Shown here: in pieces, positions 20,843 through 33,214 of the stretch
Layout: each line of letters begins with the position of its first letter
How positions within the stretch are numbered: position 1 is the stretch's first letter
Source of the DNA: Bryopsis sp. KO-2023
Lineage: Eukaryota; Chlorophyta; Ulvophyceae; Bryopsidales; Bryopsidaceae
DNA: 64,000 nt
Direction: 5' to 3'
Assembly (NCBI GenBank): GCA_030272585.1
Contig: BSYQ01000010.1
Location: 2,294,001-2,358,000, forward strand
Notes under the pieces: generated by a model
What the model was told of the DNA's origin: nothing
Database searches by the model: none
What the model saw: only the letters and a program-made list of their open reading frames with translations
Made by a program: the position numbers and the translations under genes

Positions 20843-23814
20843 TAATCGCGACACAATCGTGGCCACATAATTTTTTGGGGGGGCAAATCTATCTACGGTG
20901 CATTTCACAATGCTGCTATCAAAAAACTTTACCGCTGAATTGGAGAAAATGTACACTAGCCATATAGCTTGTTTTGTTTCTGGCTTTTTTTTTTTTTTAT
21001 AATCAGGTTTCTTTCCTTTTGGAGTTTTCGAGTTTTGGGAGAGATAAGTTGAACAATAATTAAATCTGCATATATTTATAGGCAATACTGGGCTTAGGCC
21101 CTGGGATAGGTAAAGTGAGTTGTGGCGAATGCCAGGCCCTCCAGACAGTCTGGGGGCCCTGTGAAGTTTTACCTTCGTGATTCAAAACATGAACTGTTTT
21201 CTTAAGAACAGGCATTATATAGCAATGGGTTTTTTTTAACAGCAGGCCCAGAAATGGGTTAGGGAGGGCCCTTAATTGCAATTTTGGAAGGAACAGATGA
21301 AAATCGTTTGTTCCAGCATAGTCAATTTCCTATTCCCCCCCCCCTCCACACCGCTGTCCTCGTAACTCACCAAAATAACTTCACGATGAGGAGGGCAGTA
21401 AATCGACTGGGAAAAGTTTGATAACGAATGCAGTCAGAATTTTTTCGATTTTGGAAAGGTGGTTTGAAAATGGTCGGATTGGTCTGGAAAGAGGGGGAAG
21501 GAGAGATGCGTTTTGCTTTTCTTTTTTTCCTCGAGGGTTGTGGATTGGAGTTGTGAACAGTCTTGGTTGGGAGTTCGCACATGTGAGGGGAGGAGGAGGG
21601 GAAAGAAAAGTGGTTTAATCGAAATAAACTGAGCATTATGATTTGATAAAATGGATGGCGTCCGAATTCGAGCACTGGGTTCATTATGTATAGTGTTTTT
21701 TGTTTTGTTTTTTGGCAAATTTCACTTCTCCGGCAGAATTCAGAACTGTTTGATAGGGTGCATCCTGACAGGGTGCAATGGATTTATCGGTGTTGAATGA
21801 ACATACCATCCACCCTCCAGGTTATCACTCCCAACTCCAATATGAACCATTTTTTATGCATATCGATCTGAAATGAGGCCAACTTCATTTTCATTTGGAA
21901 TATGGAATAATTTTTCACCTAAGGTATAGCGGGTGTGGATAGGTTGCTGTGGCTGTACATCTGGGGTTGATTGATTGCTCCAATCAATCGAAAACACCCT
22001 GATGTGCGCCGGGGACAGCGTTGCATTGGTGAGGCATGTTTTAAGTCTCAATCAATGGGTAGTTCATAGACACCATTATCCTCATACCCATTCTCACACT
22101 TTCCACACCCCTCTCCAATCGTCTACCCGCGGATTCGAGCTCTATTTTTTCTTTTTTATTTTATACCCTCTATTTTCAGGGACGCAGCTTGAAGCCGAAA
22201 ATAACGCGCCACTTTTTGCTGCATTTTGGACTCTTGGGCACCATGCAACACAACATCAGCATCTTGCATAAAGAAAAGAAACACGCCACTCATAAAATGT
22301 ACATTAAATCATAAAACACTACGAGGCAGATTTTTTCCCCTTCTTCCTGGAAAAAAAAAACTCAGCGGAAAAGACTCTTTTTCTTTTTGTTTTCTTTCGC
22401 CACCACCCAGAAACTACGACATTTTCAAGAAAACCATCCTCGCTGGACCGGAATCCGGAGGCACAACAATGTACAGCAAATTAGCATCTCTTCTCCAAAC
22501 CCCTCCCAAAAAAACACACACCACCTCCGATACAAAACGGAGCCAGATTTTTGATGAGGCCCCCTTATCTCCTTTCCACCAAGAAGCTACCAATCTTTCC
22601 AGCTTGACGAAGATATTTGGCAAAAGTTGAGAAAAAGCGATAAAAAACAGAACATGATTAGAAGAACCACATCCAAGGGGGAAAAGAGAAGACAAAGAAA
22701 AAGACTAGAAAATTTTTGATTAAGAAAAAAGAAATCGAAAAAAAAACTGTGCACGATTTGTGCAATGCATGCACATCCAACACCCATGACTAATAGTCTC
22801 GTTGGATTTTTTCTTTTCTTTCTTTTCTTTTTTTTTTCCCATTTTTTGGATGAACAAAACTGACACGATTTAAAACATAGACATGATTGACCCCCTCCAT
22901 AATTTTTCCCCAATTTACCCCACCCTGTTGAAAAAAAAAGCAAAAAAAAAAAAAGTGAACGAACAAACGAATAAGAGAAAAGGTGAAACCGTGATGGGCG
23001 TTGTGCATCGAGACGAATCCATGAAAAAAAAACACAAACAGGTTCAAGTTTTTTTTTATTCTCCTCTTTTTTTTTTTTTTTTGGCAAGCCGCCCCGCTGA
23101 TCAATGAAATCAGACTCCCAGTGAAACACTGCGACCTTTTTTTCATTTTTCATTAATTTTTTTTGACAATCTTTCCCTTCAAATTTTTGCTGGCTCCATA
23201 CACCCCCCGTTTTACATATCAGCGAATTTCAGACCACAAGATTCATTCATCTAATGTACGATGTCCCAAATTAAAAATTAAAAAAACGAAGAATAAAAAA
23301 AAAAAAGAGGAAAAAGAAAAAGTTCCTGATCTAATCTTTTCCCCAAACACACCCATGTTGCATCGAATTGCATGAAAACTCATTTTTCGTCTTTTTTTTT
23401 TTACAACATGGAAATAGTTGGAACTAATTCCATGCTTTCTTTTCTTTTTCTTTTTTTTTTCTTCTTTTTTTTTCAAAATACAATCTTGTTAGCCCCCCTC
23501 CCGACCCAATTCCCCAATATATGCCCGACTCATATCTTAATCTGCTAATTTTTTTTTTCTTTCCATCAATTCCTGGGGATGGAAAAAAACAAAAAAAACC
23601 CAAACAGACACTTCATTCGTTGATTTCGTTTCCAAACAAAAACATCCTTCAGAATAATTATCCTTGGATATTCTTCAGAAAAAAAAAAAGACGAGAAAAA
23701 AAGAAAGAAAACAGGATATATCCTCCCAGCCGAACACAAATTCTATACCCCGCCTTTTTTCTCCTCTTTTTTGTTTTTTTCTTTCGGTTAAATTTTTGCC
23801 AGAAAAAAACAACC
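20843..23814. other. long intergenic region
   Basis: About 3 kb without a recognisable gene. The right half is dominated by poly-A and poly-T tracts. It separates the convergent 3' ends of the second GH17 gene and the septin gene. I see no repeat family with several copies here. Confidence 0.55.
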
Positions 23815-26800
23815 CTATCCGAAAAGCGCCCTCTTGGATCGACGAGGATGGGGCTCCACCGGTCCTTTCAAAATATGCCTATTTTTCCTCCTCCAGAACA
23901 GGGCTGTTTGCAGAGTGCTTTTCCAGGCATCCCTGAGCAAACCCCGCAGCGTGTTTCCTTGGGCGATGGAAGATCCTATGCTGAAAGCCGCCACCGCCGT
24001 GGCCCCCAACAGCACCAGCTTGACGTTCATGCCGAATTTCATGGCCGAAAGCCGGCGCCTTCTCCACACCTCGTACCTCTCTAATTTCGCGGCACTGACC
24101 TCCTCCAAGCCGTCCTTCAACAGCAGCAATCTGTACATATGCCATTAAAACACACACACACACACACATGAAAAACGGTACCCTCCGTCAGACAGAGAAA
24201 AAATATCGAAAGAATCGTACATTCGATCTTTCCAGTCTACCTTTCGAATCTGTTTGGGGGAAAAAAAGATGGGAAATCAACACCTCACAACACACATGCA
24301 CGACTTTTTCCACACTGATATCAGCCTGTAAATAATGGCTGAATCCCAACGATCAACCCCTCCCCACCCCCCCCCCCCCGAAAAAGAAAAGAAAACACAT
24401 CCTGAAGGTCATCTACCGACTCACTTGCTTTTCTGAAAAATCCTTCCCCATCTGGTTCACTTCGTGCTTTCGCACTACACATGGTCACTCTTTTCTTTCT
24501 CTTCCCCCCCCCCCAAAAAAAAATAAAAATAAAAAAAGAGTGACCAAAATCAATTTCGCAGCGCTCACCTGAGCTGTAGCACATCTGAATGATCAGGGTT
24601 GAAAGCTTCACACGTCCCCCACGCATATTGCCTCTCCGGCCAGAAGATGTTATCCTTAGTCATCATGTCGGCATTCACGTCGTTGCTGGCCACCACCAGA
24701 AACGGCAAAGTTTGAAACTGAGCGGCGGAGGCATCGACGCCAGCCCTCTTGAGCGTTTCCTTTTCGAATTCGAAGAGGTTGATGCGGCCTCGAACCCCCA
24801 CTTGCGAGCAGTTTCGGAGCTTCGAGTAGACCTCTTGTCGATACATTGTGGCTTCCCTGATGTTCATGGTGTCTGCTTTGGTTACGACCGGAATGATGGG
24901 GACCACCTTTGGGGGGAAAAAAAGCAACGGAAGTGAGAAAATACATGCAAGGAAATGCATGCATGCATATTCAACGGATGAATGCATGTGTAAGCGGCGG
25001 AAGTGAGGAAATGCATGCATGGAAATTGCATGCATACAGATTCAACAGTTGGATTGCATGCATAAGCAATGCAAGTAAGGAAATGCATGCATATAGATTC
25101 AACAGTTGGATTGCATGCATAACCATGTATTCGTTGAAAAGCTCAAAAACGAGAAGCAATGGAATTAAAACAGAAGCAAAAAAGTGTGACAGGAGCAACA
25201 GTCACACTTTCACAACCACCATGACTAACAGACTCGATACAACAAAAACACACTTGTTTAGTTTTCAAAAATAATAAATAAAACAATTCCTGTGAAATAA
25301 TAATACCTTGCCCAATTCCTTCATGAACATGACATCGATGTAGCGGAGGCGATGAGGAGGAAGGCAAAACAAGCAGACGTCGATTCTGGGATCCTCGATG
25401 GTGCTCATGTCTGCCGGACGCTGCTTGCAGGTTTCCATTTTCAACCATTTTTCGTTTTGCGTCACCACGAAATCCACCATCGCTTTGATGTTGGCCCAGA
25501 TGTTCAGCTTGTCGCCATACCCAGGGGTGTCTTGCACTTTGTATACCCACACCACTCGATCGTCGTTATCCTCCCAAGTGATGCAGGAGCATAATGAATC
25601 GGGGTCTCGGCAAAACTGTTCGATGTTGGTTTCTGTGCCATCGTGCATCTGGGTGGGTTTTGAAAAAAAAAGAAAAGGAAAAAAAAAATCACAAAAAATC
25701 ACAAAAAAATCACACACATAACGGATTGGAAACGATGTCAGAAGGAAGTGGTGTTTTTTCGATTCATTTTTTGATGGTGTTTTTTTTTTTTTGTTCTGAA
25801 ACCCTGTGAGTTTTCTTGCGTTTTGATTGGTTGGCTGAAGAATTCGTTGGTTTTGGGTTGTCTGTGCTGGCCTGTGTGTGCTGGCTTTGTTTTCATGGGA
25901 TGGGTGTGTACCTCGTGTGAGAATTTAATACTGCATTCGTTCCCTTCCAGGGCTTCGAATATCCAGCTTTCAGGTTGGGGGCTATTGACGGGGGAGGACG
26001 ATTGGGATGCATTTTGATCGCTTTTTGACTATGATGAATGCCAAGAAAAAAGCCAAAAAGACTCAGAACAGAACAGAATGGAATCCCCCCTTTAGATGAA
26101 AACCCCCACCTCCACCTTCCCTGGAAAAAGTGTTTTTACCCCCTGGCTAGGGAATTAATGAATGAATATCAATTCAATCAATATGAATATAGAGGGCTTA
26201 TTCACAACTATCATGTGTGTTTCTAAATAGACATTTCTGAGCACAAATGTTGGTAAAAATAGTCGAGTTCCTTTCCATGAAAGGTTACTTTTTTCAGGTG
26301 CTCAATGGGGAATGAAAAAAAAATTGTCAAGGTGTTGATTCTGTTGCACCGGTTATTTCCTCTCCTCACCTCGATCTTTTGGCCAGGAACCGACAGCAGC
26401 GTTTTAATGAGGGTCGTTTTCCCGAGGCCTGCATCCCCCACCACCATGAGTTTTGAGTACCTTCGGCGCCAAACCTTGTGAGGCCTGTGCCGCTGCGACA
26501 TCACACTCATGGCATCTTTGGTGGATAGGGAGCTGCTCAACAGGTGGCCCGGTCGCCCTACATAAAAAATAAAAATAAATATATATATATAGATATATAT
26601 GGAAAGGCATGCATTCTCACTCAACCTTCCTCAGAAAAACGATCAGGATACTGGGTCGCCAAGATCACCCTTCTCACTCTCTTCTAACACTTTTATCACT
26701 CTTTTTTTGTGCGACCATTTTTTGGATGACAAATCAACACCGATCACCGCCCGATTCGAAGAATTTCGTGTCGGAGCATCAGCCCCCAACGAAAAAAAAA

Positions 26801-26963
26801 ATAAAAACTTCAACCCGATCGAATTTTCGAATTTTTTGTCCGAATTTGACATTTGGATCGATCGCTGCATACCCTCTGGAAGGCCGTCTTGGTGATATTG
26901 ATCGCCGTCTTGTGCCCCTTGTACTCCAGAGGCAGAGGCAATCGCACTGTCTTCTTCAGCCAT
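23815..26963 (-). CDS. septin GTPase with C-terminal membrane segment
   Basis: Septins are filament-forming GTPases at membranes. Exons (minus): 26873-26963 (continuing upstream, see below), 26370-26557, 25307-25648, 24569-24906 and 23815-24130; phases fit throughout and give 424 residues from the ATG at 26963. G1 is GDAGLGKTT (71-79), G3 DTPGYGD (133-139), G4 TKAD (216-219); PWG-type septin-unique features appear as ERQYAWGTCEAFNPDHSDV. After the GTPase domain comes a basic stretch (WRRRRLSAMKFG) and a hydrophobic segment of about 21 residues (356-376), then a basic tail; no coiled coil is seen. An upstream exon (27575-27782, ATG 27782) joins in phase through an intron 26969-27574 and could add about 70 residues. 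The gene faces away from HisIE. Confidence 0.9.
24949..25128. repeat. ATGCATGCAT-rich tandem repeat in septin intron
   Basis: Roughly 60-70-bp degenerate units, each with one or two self-complementary ATGCAT blocks and a shared ATTCAACAGTTGGATTGCAT segment, sit in the intron between septin exons at 25307 and 24906. Confidence 0.75.
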
Positions 26964-27782
26964 GACACCTATTTTGAGAGTGGAAATGGCAGAAATCCTA
27001 GAATCGAAAAAACAAAGTCAGATGTCATGCATGAACCCCCCCCCCCAAAAAAAAAAAATGCCAAAGTACCGATGACTATTTTTGTAAAAAAGAAAAGAAA
27101 TTGTGTGCAGGATATTCACCCCTCTCCAAAAAAAAACACCACAGGATGTTCTGTACGACTGCGGAGCAACTGATGGTGTAAAGAGCTGGCCGTACAAAGG
27201 CGTTTTTTTTTTCTTTTATAATTTTCAGTTTTGGACCCTGCGGTGGTGAACTACGGAGTCAGTTTCGTGGGGTGACAACGAGCCCTCGGCGGGAAAAAAA
27301 AAAGAAGAAAAAAACTCAAAAGCTAAGAAAAAAAAACACTCTCGACGCCACGGTCGGCACTCCCTGTGTTGCTTCTCATTCGTTGAGGAAAAGGAGAAAA
27401 AAAAAACTGAAACGCACCGTATCTCCCTTCCCACCGGTCCAACTTCTCAGCGTTTTTCAGAAAAGGAAAAGGACCCCGTGGTGTTTTTTGTGGTTTTTAT
27501 TTCAAGCCGAAGGATGACGCTTAAAGGAAAATAACCCTGTTTCGAGCGCATGCGTTGGCCAAAAAAACACTCACTTGACAGGCGTTCAGAAAGGAACCCG
27601 ACGCTTATGTCTGTCTTTCCAGTTGTAGCGTTTTCACCAGCGAACAGCACCACGGAAACGTCGTTGTGTGTGTGTTCGATCGGGAAAACCTGTGAAGGGC
27701 CCAGAACCGGATCGCCCAGAAAGTAATTGGCGATTTGGTGATAAAGTGAAATGACGGTTGATGTGTTTGACCTCTTTTGCAT

Positions 27783-28109
27783 GCGAGATCACGCTGGCAC
27801 ATGCAAAAAAACACAAAACAAAACAAAAAAGAAACCAAGGCCCCTCTATGGGGGTGTGGGGGGAGGAAAGGGCAAAACAAAACATACATCGTGTCCAAGA
27901 ATCATATCGCCAAAAGAAAAAATAAAATATTTAGAAATCCCTGCGGAAAACTGCAACGACAGAACTCAAAAAAACAAACAAACATGAGAAAACAAGCACC
28001 CCAACATCCCATCATCTCACGTCAGTCGCACCATCACCCCCGATTTTGTGAGACCGACTGCATGAATTTGGCAAAACCACACTGCCCTGAGGAAAGAATC
28101 TTCCTCAGA
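27783..28109. promoter_or_regulatory. divergent septin/HisIE intergenic region
   Basis: Short interval between the possible septin start (27782, minus) and the HisIE start (28110, plus). It should hold the promoters of both genes if the longer septin N-terminus is right. No specific motif is claimed. Confidence 0.4.
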
Positions 28110-30169
28110 ATGTTGCCAGCCACCAACTCTCGAGCCACCGTTTTTTCCTGTCCTCACTCGTTTCACGTTCGGCCAGCCTTCCATCGATGTCGCTCGAATT
28201 TTGGAGTTTCTCCAAGACGACAATATTTCCGGGCAGGCAGGCCTCGACGCGCTGCGGCCCAAGTCGTCGCAGAGACTGCCGCCGTGGAGGTGGTGGGAGA
28301 GGATAAAATCGAAGGGATGCAAGATTTGCTGAATGGGCTGAAGTGGAACGATGCCGGTCTGGTGGCGGTAATCGTGCAGGTAAGAGGCAAAGAATGCCCC
28401 CCCCCCCCCCCCCCCCCACCTCCACCAAATCGATCCTATTTCAAAAAACAAAAAAGCATGGGGAGACTCCTCCAACGAAATAAAATAGAATAGAATTGGA
28501 CCTTTTCGTGACCCATAATCACTTTGCAATGGGTCTGCTGCAAGCCATTGTTTGTTTAATTCTTCACCACCATTTGGATCGACCATAAATATTTTATTTC
28601 TATTCACTTCTGATCCTTGCTTTTTCTTTTCTTTTTTTCACCTTTTTTTTTTTAATTTGCGTTTCATCAAGAATGTAGACACTGGGGATATTTGCATGCA
28701 AGCTTTCGCGGATCGAGCGGCAATTTGCGAAACCATGCAGACAGGGTGAGAGGAATTTATTGAAGTGTTGGAAAGTATAGTAAGAAATTTGCAGCCCGCC
28801 AAAAGAAATATTTTTAAGTATAACATTAAATGTTACAAATTTTATATGTTTTCCACCTGAATCGTTTCTGGTCATCCACCAACAAAATTCCCAAAAAAAA
28901 ATAGAAAATGGCAATGGAAATTGTTTCTTCTATTTTTAGATATTTTATTGAATATCCCTCAAAATCAACCAAAGGTTCTGTCCAAATGTACCTTTTTTTT
29001 TCTTTAACCTTTTCTTCCTCTTTTTCTATTTCTATTGCTTGGACTCCTTAGTAATGTCAAACAACAGGCAAAAGATATTTCATTGATTTCCTTAATTTTA
29101 TTTTTTTTTCTGAAAATTTTCAATCGCCGTGATGGACAGAAATGCAGCAATGCATGCATGCATTTAGGGTCGGTGGTGATTTTGACGGATTTTTGTTAAG
29201 ACCTTTGATTTCAGGCTGGCAACTTTCTACAGCCGCTCGAGGAAGGAGCGCTGGTGCAAAGGCGAAACCTCCGGAAATTACATCCACGTGAAGGGCATAT
29301 TCCCTGACTGCGATAAAGATTCCATTATTTATCTGGGTGAGTACAACCAGTCTTCGACAGTTTGAAAATAAACCACAACCACCAAATAAATCGAGGTATC
29401 AAAACAAAAAAATTTACCCCTTCCACCACCAAAAACAGGAAAAATAGGAAAATCGTGAGGGTTTGGCAGGGGGGGCTGCCCATTCTTTTTCCATTGATCC
29501 AGCGAAACTTTTCCAAGGAAGAATGAGCAGAAAAAGCGTTGGGTGTGGTTTAGGGGATCCTATCGGTCCATCTTGCCACACTGGGGAAACGACGTGCTGG
29601 TTTTCGGAAGTCGGGCTGTCTGGTGACAGGAAGAATGTCGTGGAAGCGCGCATTGTCCCCAGCACCACCCTTTTTGCGTTGGAAAACACCATCGAAGAGA
29701 GGAAACAAGCAGCAGCCAACGGTTCAGGTATCACCCCTGAAAAACGAGGACAAAAAAAGAAATACTTTTGTTGTGTTATACAAATGTTTTCACGTTTTTT
29801 TTCGCCAATCTGAAATTGAGAACTGGTGCCATTAAATTCAAGGAAGGATCACCCCCAAAAAAATTTGGAAGAAAAATACAAAAGGATGTGTGTTTTTCCC
29901 GTTCAGGCAAGAAATCGTGGACTGGCAAGCTCCTGTCGGACGAGGCCTTGCTGTGCGAAAAGATCAGAGAAGAGGCTTCGGAGCTATGTCAGACTCTCGA
30001 GCAAAAAGAAGGAAAGGACAGAGCCGCCAGCGAAATGGCCGATGTCTTGTATCACTCCATGGTGTTGTTGAATAAACAAGGCGTCAAAATGGAAGATGTG
30101 CTCAGAGTGTTGAGAGGCCGTTTCGGAACTTCAGGAATAGAAGAAAAATCTTCGAGAACTAGAGATTAG
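28110..30169 (+). CDS. hisIE: HisIE: phosphoribosyl-AMP cyclohydrolase / phosphoribosyl-ATP pyrophosphatase
   Basis: Bifunctional enzyme for steps 2 and 3 of histidine biosynthesis, 300 residues. Exons: 28110-28379, 28672-28745, 29215-29336, 29554-29727 and 29907-30169; all phases match. The HisI part shows LKWNDAGL, then CKGETSGN, PDCDKDS (Asp/Cys/Asp metal ligands near 146-150) and CHTGETTC (Cys163 and Cys170, seven apart as in the Zn site). The HisE part starts near residue 215 with EKIREEASEL (acidic metal-binding helix) and DRAASEMADVLYH. The first ~60 residues are rich in Arg, Ala and Ser with almost no acidic residues, which suggests an organelle-targeting peptide; plants place this enzyme in plastids. 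The order and fusion match plant HISN2. Confidence 0.93.
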
Positions 30170-30819
30170 AAAATTGAGGGGGGGGGAAAGGTTTCCATGC
30201 AGAAAATCCTCCGATTTTTCTCGTGTGGAAAATTTGCTTGTGGTGTTTTGGATTTGATCTTGGATGTATTGGGCTTGGTAATGATGGCCTCTGTGTCTGT
30301 CTTGTAAAGGGGGACTCGTTTATTGGAAAGAAAATATAGTAATGAACATCAAGAGCCTTGTTTGCAGCCTTGTGTGTTTTGGTGGTGGTGGTGGTCTGTT
30401 TCTCGCTTTTTAAACGGTGAAGTCGCAACGCCACTTCAAAAAATTTACATCAACCAATCAATCAATCAATGACTACATCTATATTCCACCCAATTGCTAA
30501 TCTCATATCCCAACCTGCAAAGAAAGAAAAAAAAACAGAAACGAAGAGGGCTGACACAGTTTTCCCCACAAGATCTCCTTTTCAGGAATTTCCACGAATT
30601 CTTCAACCCCCAAATTCGATCGCTCCTTTTTATTCAAGTTGGTTGGCTCGAGATGCCCCTCTTCTTTTCTCCAATGTTGGATGCAGCCACTTGTCCTGGT
30701 CCATTCTGGTTTATGCCCACTACTCCCGACCCAGTTACTCCGACTTCAAACAGCGTCACAGTCCGACAGTCGAGTGGATGTCCAATCCGCTGGTGGGATT
30801 ATACACCGTGTCCGCCACT
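30170..30819. other. intergenic before the mobile-element cluster
   Basis: The left part is the 3' flank of HisIE with GGT/GTG repeats. The right part becomes more GC-balanced near 30650 and leads into the 15-bp repeat units. No gene is recognised. Confidence 0.5.
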
Positions 30820-30862
30820 CCCATGTCTGCCACTCCCATGTCCGCCACTCCCATGTCCGCTT
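30820..30862 (+). repeat. left arm of a 43-bp inverted repeat
   Basis: It consists of about three 15-bp units (GTCCGCCACTCCCAT type). The exact reverse complement is found at 36607-36649, so the two arms enclose about 5.7 kb of nested elements. Confidence 0.9.
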
Positions 30863-30876
30863 CGGCTGGCAATTAA

Positions 30877-31506
30877 TTTGACCGCCGAATGCTGAATTTT
30901 GCCGCCGAATGCTGAATTCTGCCGCCGAATGCTGAATTCTGCCGCCGCCCGACTGGCAGCCGCCCCTGGCGGGATGTCGGTCGACAGGCGACGCGCCCGA
31001 CAATTCTCTCATTCACGATTACTCACTCACCCGCACTCAATTTCGCTGTCGCTGTCGGTAACGCTGCCGCTGCAACCGCCGCCCTATCGCTTTCGTTTCC
31101 CTTAGTACTTCGCACTCTCCCACCACAGTTCAAACGCCAACTCACTTTAAAACAATGAACTCTGGAATGGAGCCGTCGATTTCCATCCCAACACAATCCC
31201 CTTCCCTGGGTTCATTTCCGTTTTCATATTTTGTCAATGGAAAGTCTGCTGCAGAGTCCTGGTCGAACTCCAGCCACTAGTTACACCTGCATCCCTGAAC
31301 TCGCCCACTCGCTTGGCGCGCGCCGGTCGCGCTAACCCTAAACCCTAAACCCAACCCCCCCTTTTTTTTCGGTCTGACATACATACGCGGGTCGCCTGTC
31401 GACCGACATCCCGCCAGGGGCGGCTGCCAGTCGGGCGGCGGCAGAATTCAGCATTCGGCGGCAGAATTCAGCATTCGGCGGCAAAATTCAGCATTCGGCG
31501 GTAAAA
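30877..31506. mobile_element. TTAA-flanked inverted-repeat element (MITE-like)
   Basis: 630-bp segment with 116-bp terminal inverted repeats (30877-30992 and 31391-31506) that differ at one position near the tip. TTAA stands directly outside both ends (30873-30876 and 31507-31510), the target duplication used by piggyBac-type transposons. Each arm holds three 26-bp subunits containing GCCGCCGAATGCTGAATT. The interior has no transposase; it carries a short CCCTAAA run (near 31333-31350). Likely a non-autonomous piggyBac-type element; the superfamily is inferred from TTAA only. Confidence 0.8.
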
Positions 31507-32069
31507 TTAAGTTTTTGCCGTCCGCTTCTCCCGCGAACGCCAAAGTCCGACATACAACCCCCCAGCACACGCACACGTGTGCGCCACAGTCCGACAGACA
31601 CGCGTTTCCGTGCCCTACAGTTTCTGTCTTCGGCGCACAACTGAAGGAACGCGCGCGCGTGGGATGGAAGCATAATAACAGACCCGAGCAGTCCGAGCGT
31701 GCGACGTGCGCGAAGGCATACCCCTGCAGACATCCCCTCGCCTCACCAAAACCTCTATACCAGGACCTCCACCTCCCGCCTCCCAAGCAATATCGATGCG
31801 CGTCGTCGAGGGCGAGGGGGGGGGGCAGTCGTCTCCTAGGCGGTCAGTGACGGCGTCGAACAGTTGTGAGTGCGCGACAGTTCGAATCCCAGGCAATGCG
31901 AGTGGACGTACATCTTCCAGAAACTTCAAGCCTGTGGAGTTGTTCCAGTCAGAAACGTCGATCCTGTGGAATTCTTACAGTCGAAAACTTCGATCATGTA
32001 TATATTTGACGCAACTGTGGCTGCACTCTTAAGAGTGGGAAGGTTCGATTCGTTCCTTGCGTTGAAGTG

Positions 32070-32780
32070 ATGAGTCGGTGGGAGTTAGGAAAAGGGAAAA
32101 AAGGAGGGGAACTTCTCTTCGACACTGAGAATGGATATTGGTTCCGCCGGAGGAACGGAAAAAAACCAGAACTCCCCTTTTATTTTAGTTGCGTCGAGAC
32201 TGAGTGCGAAGCTAGATGCACCATCAAATCGAAAACGCCTTTAGTGGCCCAAGCAAACGAAAAAGACCACCACCACCCGGGTGACGTTTCCAGGGTTCAG
32301 GTCTTACGACTGGAAGGGGCTATGAGAAAGCGAGCGGCTGTTGAGACCACTCCAGGTATGTGATTATTAATAATATCAAGAAAAAGTGTCTTTTTCAAGG
32401 CATTTGGGATTCGAACCCAAAGATTCCCACACCACCTTTTTTTAAAATAAATCTCTTCTATTTATTTTTGTATGCGACTATTGCACTCTAAAAAAGAAGA
32501 TGCTCAGATTCACAGAAAAATTCTGTGAGTTTTTCTGTGGATATCCATGAAAATTGTCAAAAACCGAGTGTTATACTTTCCTTGGATTTATCGGTCACTT
32601 GATGAAGCTCGTATCCAAGACGACGCTTGGAGCTGTGGCGTATTCGTGTGCTGGTTTGGAGACAGACTTGCTTCCGGGAAATCACTCGTACCATGCACTA
32701 CCGATAATCTTAACGCGTTGAGAGAAGGACTCGCTTTAGATATGGTCAGGGAGTCTTGGGGGAAAAGAGTTAACGAATGA
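32070..32780 (+). CDS. FLYWCH zinc-finger joined to ULP1-like protease end (transposon-derived)
   Basis: Exon 1 (32070-32355) starts with ATG and encodes a FLYWCH-type zinc finger: LLFDTENGYWFRRR, FYFSCVETECEARC and HHHPGD give the expected C-x-C/H ligands. A donor GTATGT follows. A second segment (32530-32780) can be joined in phase and holds QDDAWSCGVFVCWF, the Gln and catalytic Cys region of C48 (ULP1/SUMO) proteases; the preceding His and Asp parts of the catalytic triad are not seen, so the protease is incomplete. Predicted total is 178 residues. Together the two domains suggest origin from a Mutator-like transposon rather than a host gene. The acceptor at 32529 is inferred. Confidence 0.5.
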
Positions 32781-33149
32781 TTAAGGGTTGTTTTTTAAAG
32801 AAAAAAGGGAAAAAAAGCCCCCAAAAAATTATTTTGTTTTTAGCTATCTAATGCCACTGTATTTCAGTTCGACCACCACCAAACTGTGTCACACTGAAGC
32901 AGTCAATCATTCAGGGAGTACCCTGCAGCGTTAAAACACCTGCAGGATGGTCGTATACCATTTTTCTGTGGGCCTAGACACAAATTGAGAGAAGTATTAT
33001 TATTACTATTTCTTCTTCCCTCCGCAAAAGGAAAAAAAAAAACGTATTCAGTTGACAGGGTTGGCACATTATTTTGTTTGTTGCTTTATTCTTATAGCAT
33101 GATGCAATTCTGGGGGTAGTGTTCCGAATGCAATTACTTGCAACAATAC

Positions 33150-33182
33150 CTGCAGCTGCAATTGGAGCCGCTGCTGAAGCTC

Positions 33183-33214
<32 letters not shown>

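Noticed and set aside
28017-28607. 196-codon minus-strand frame opposite HisIE exon 1
   Set aside because: Antisense shadow of a coding exon and poly-C intron; no family features.
32395-32435. TTTGGGATTCGAACCCAAA as a minus-strand tRNA T arm
   Set aside because: It is only a palindrome with a T-loop core; no other tRNA arms were found on either side.
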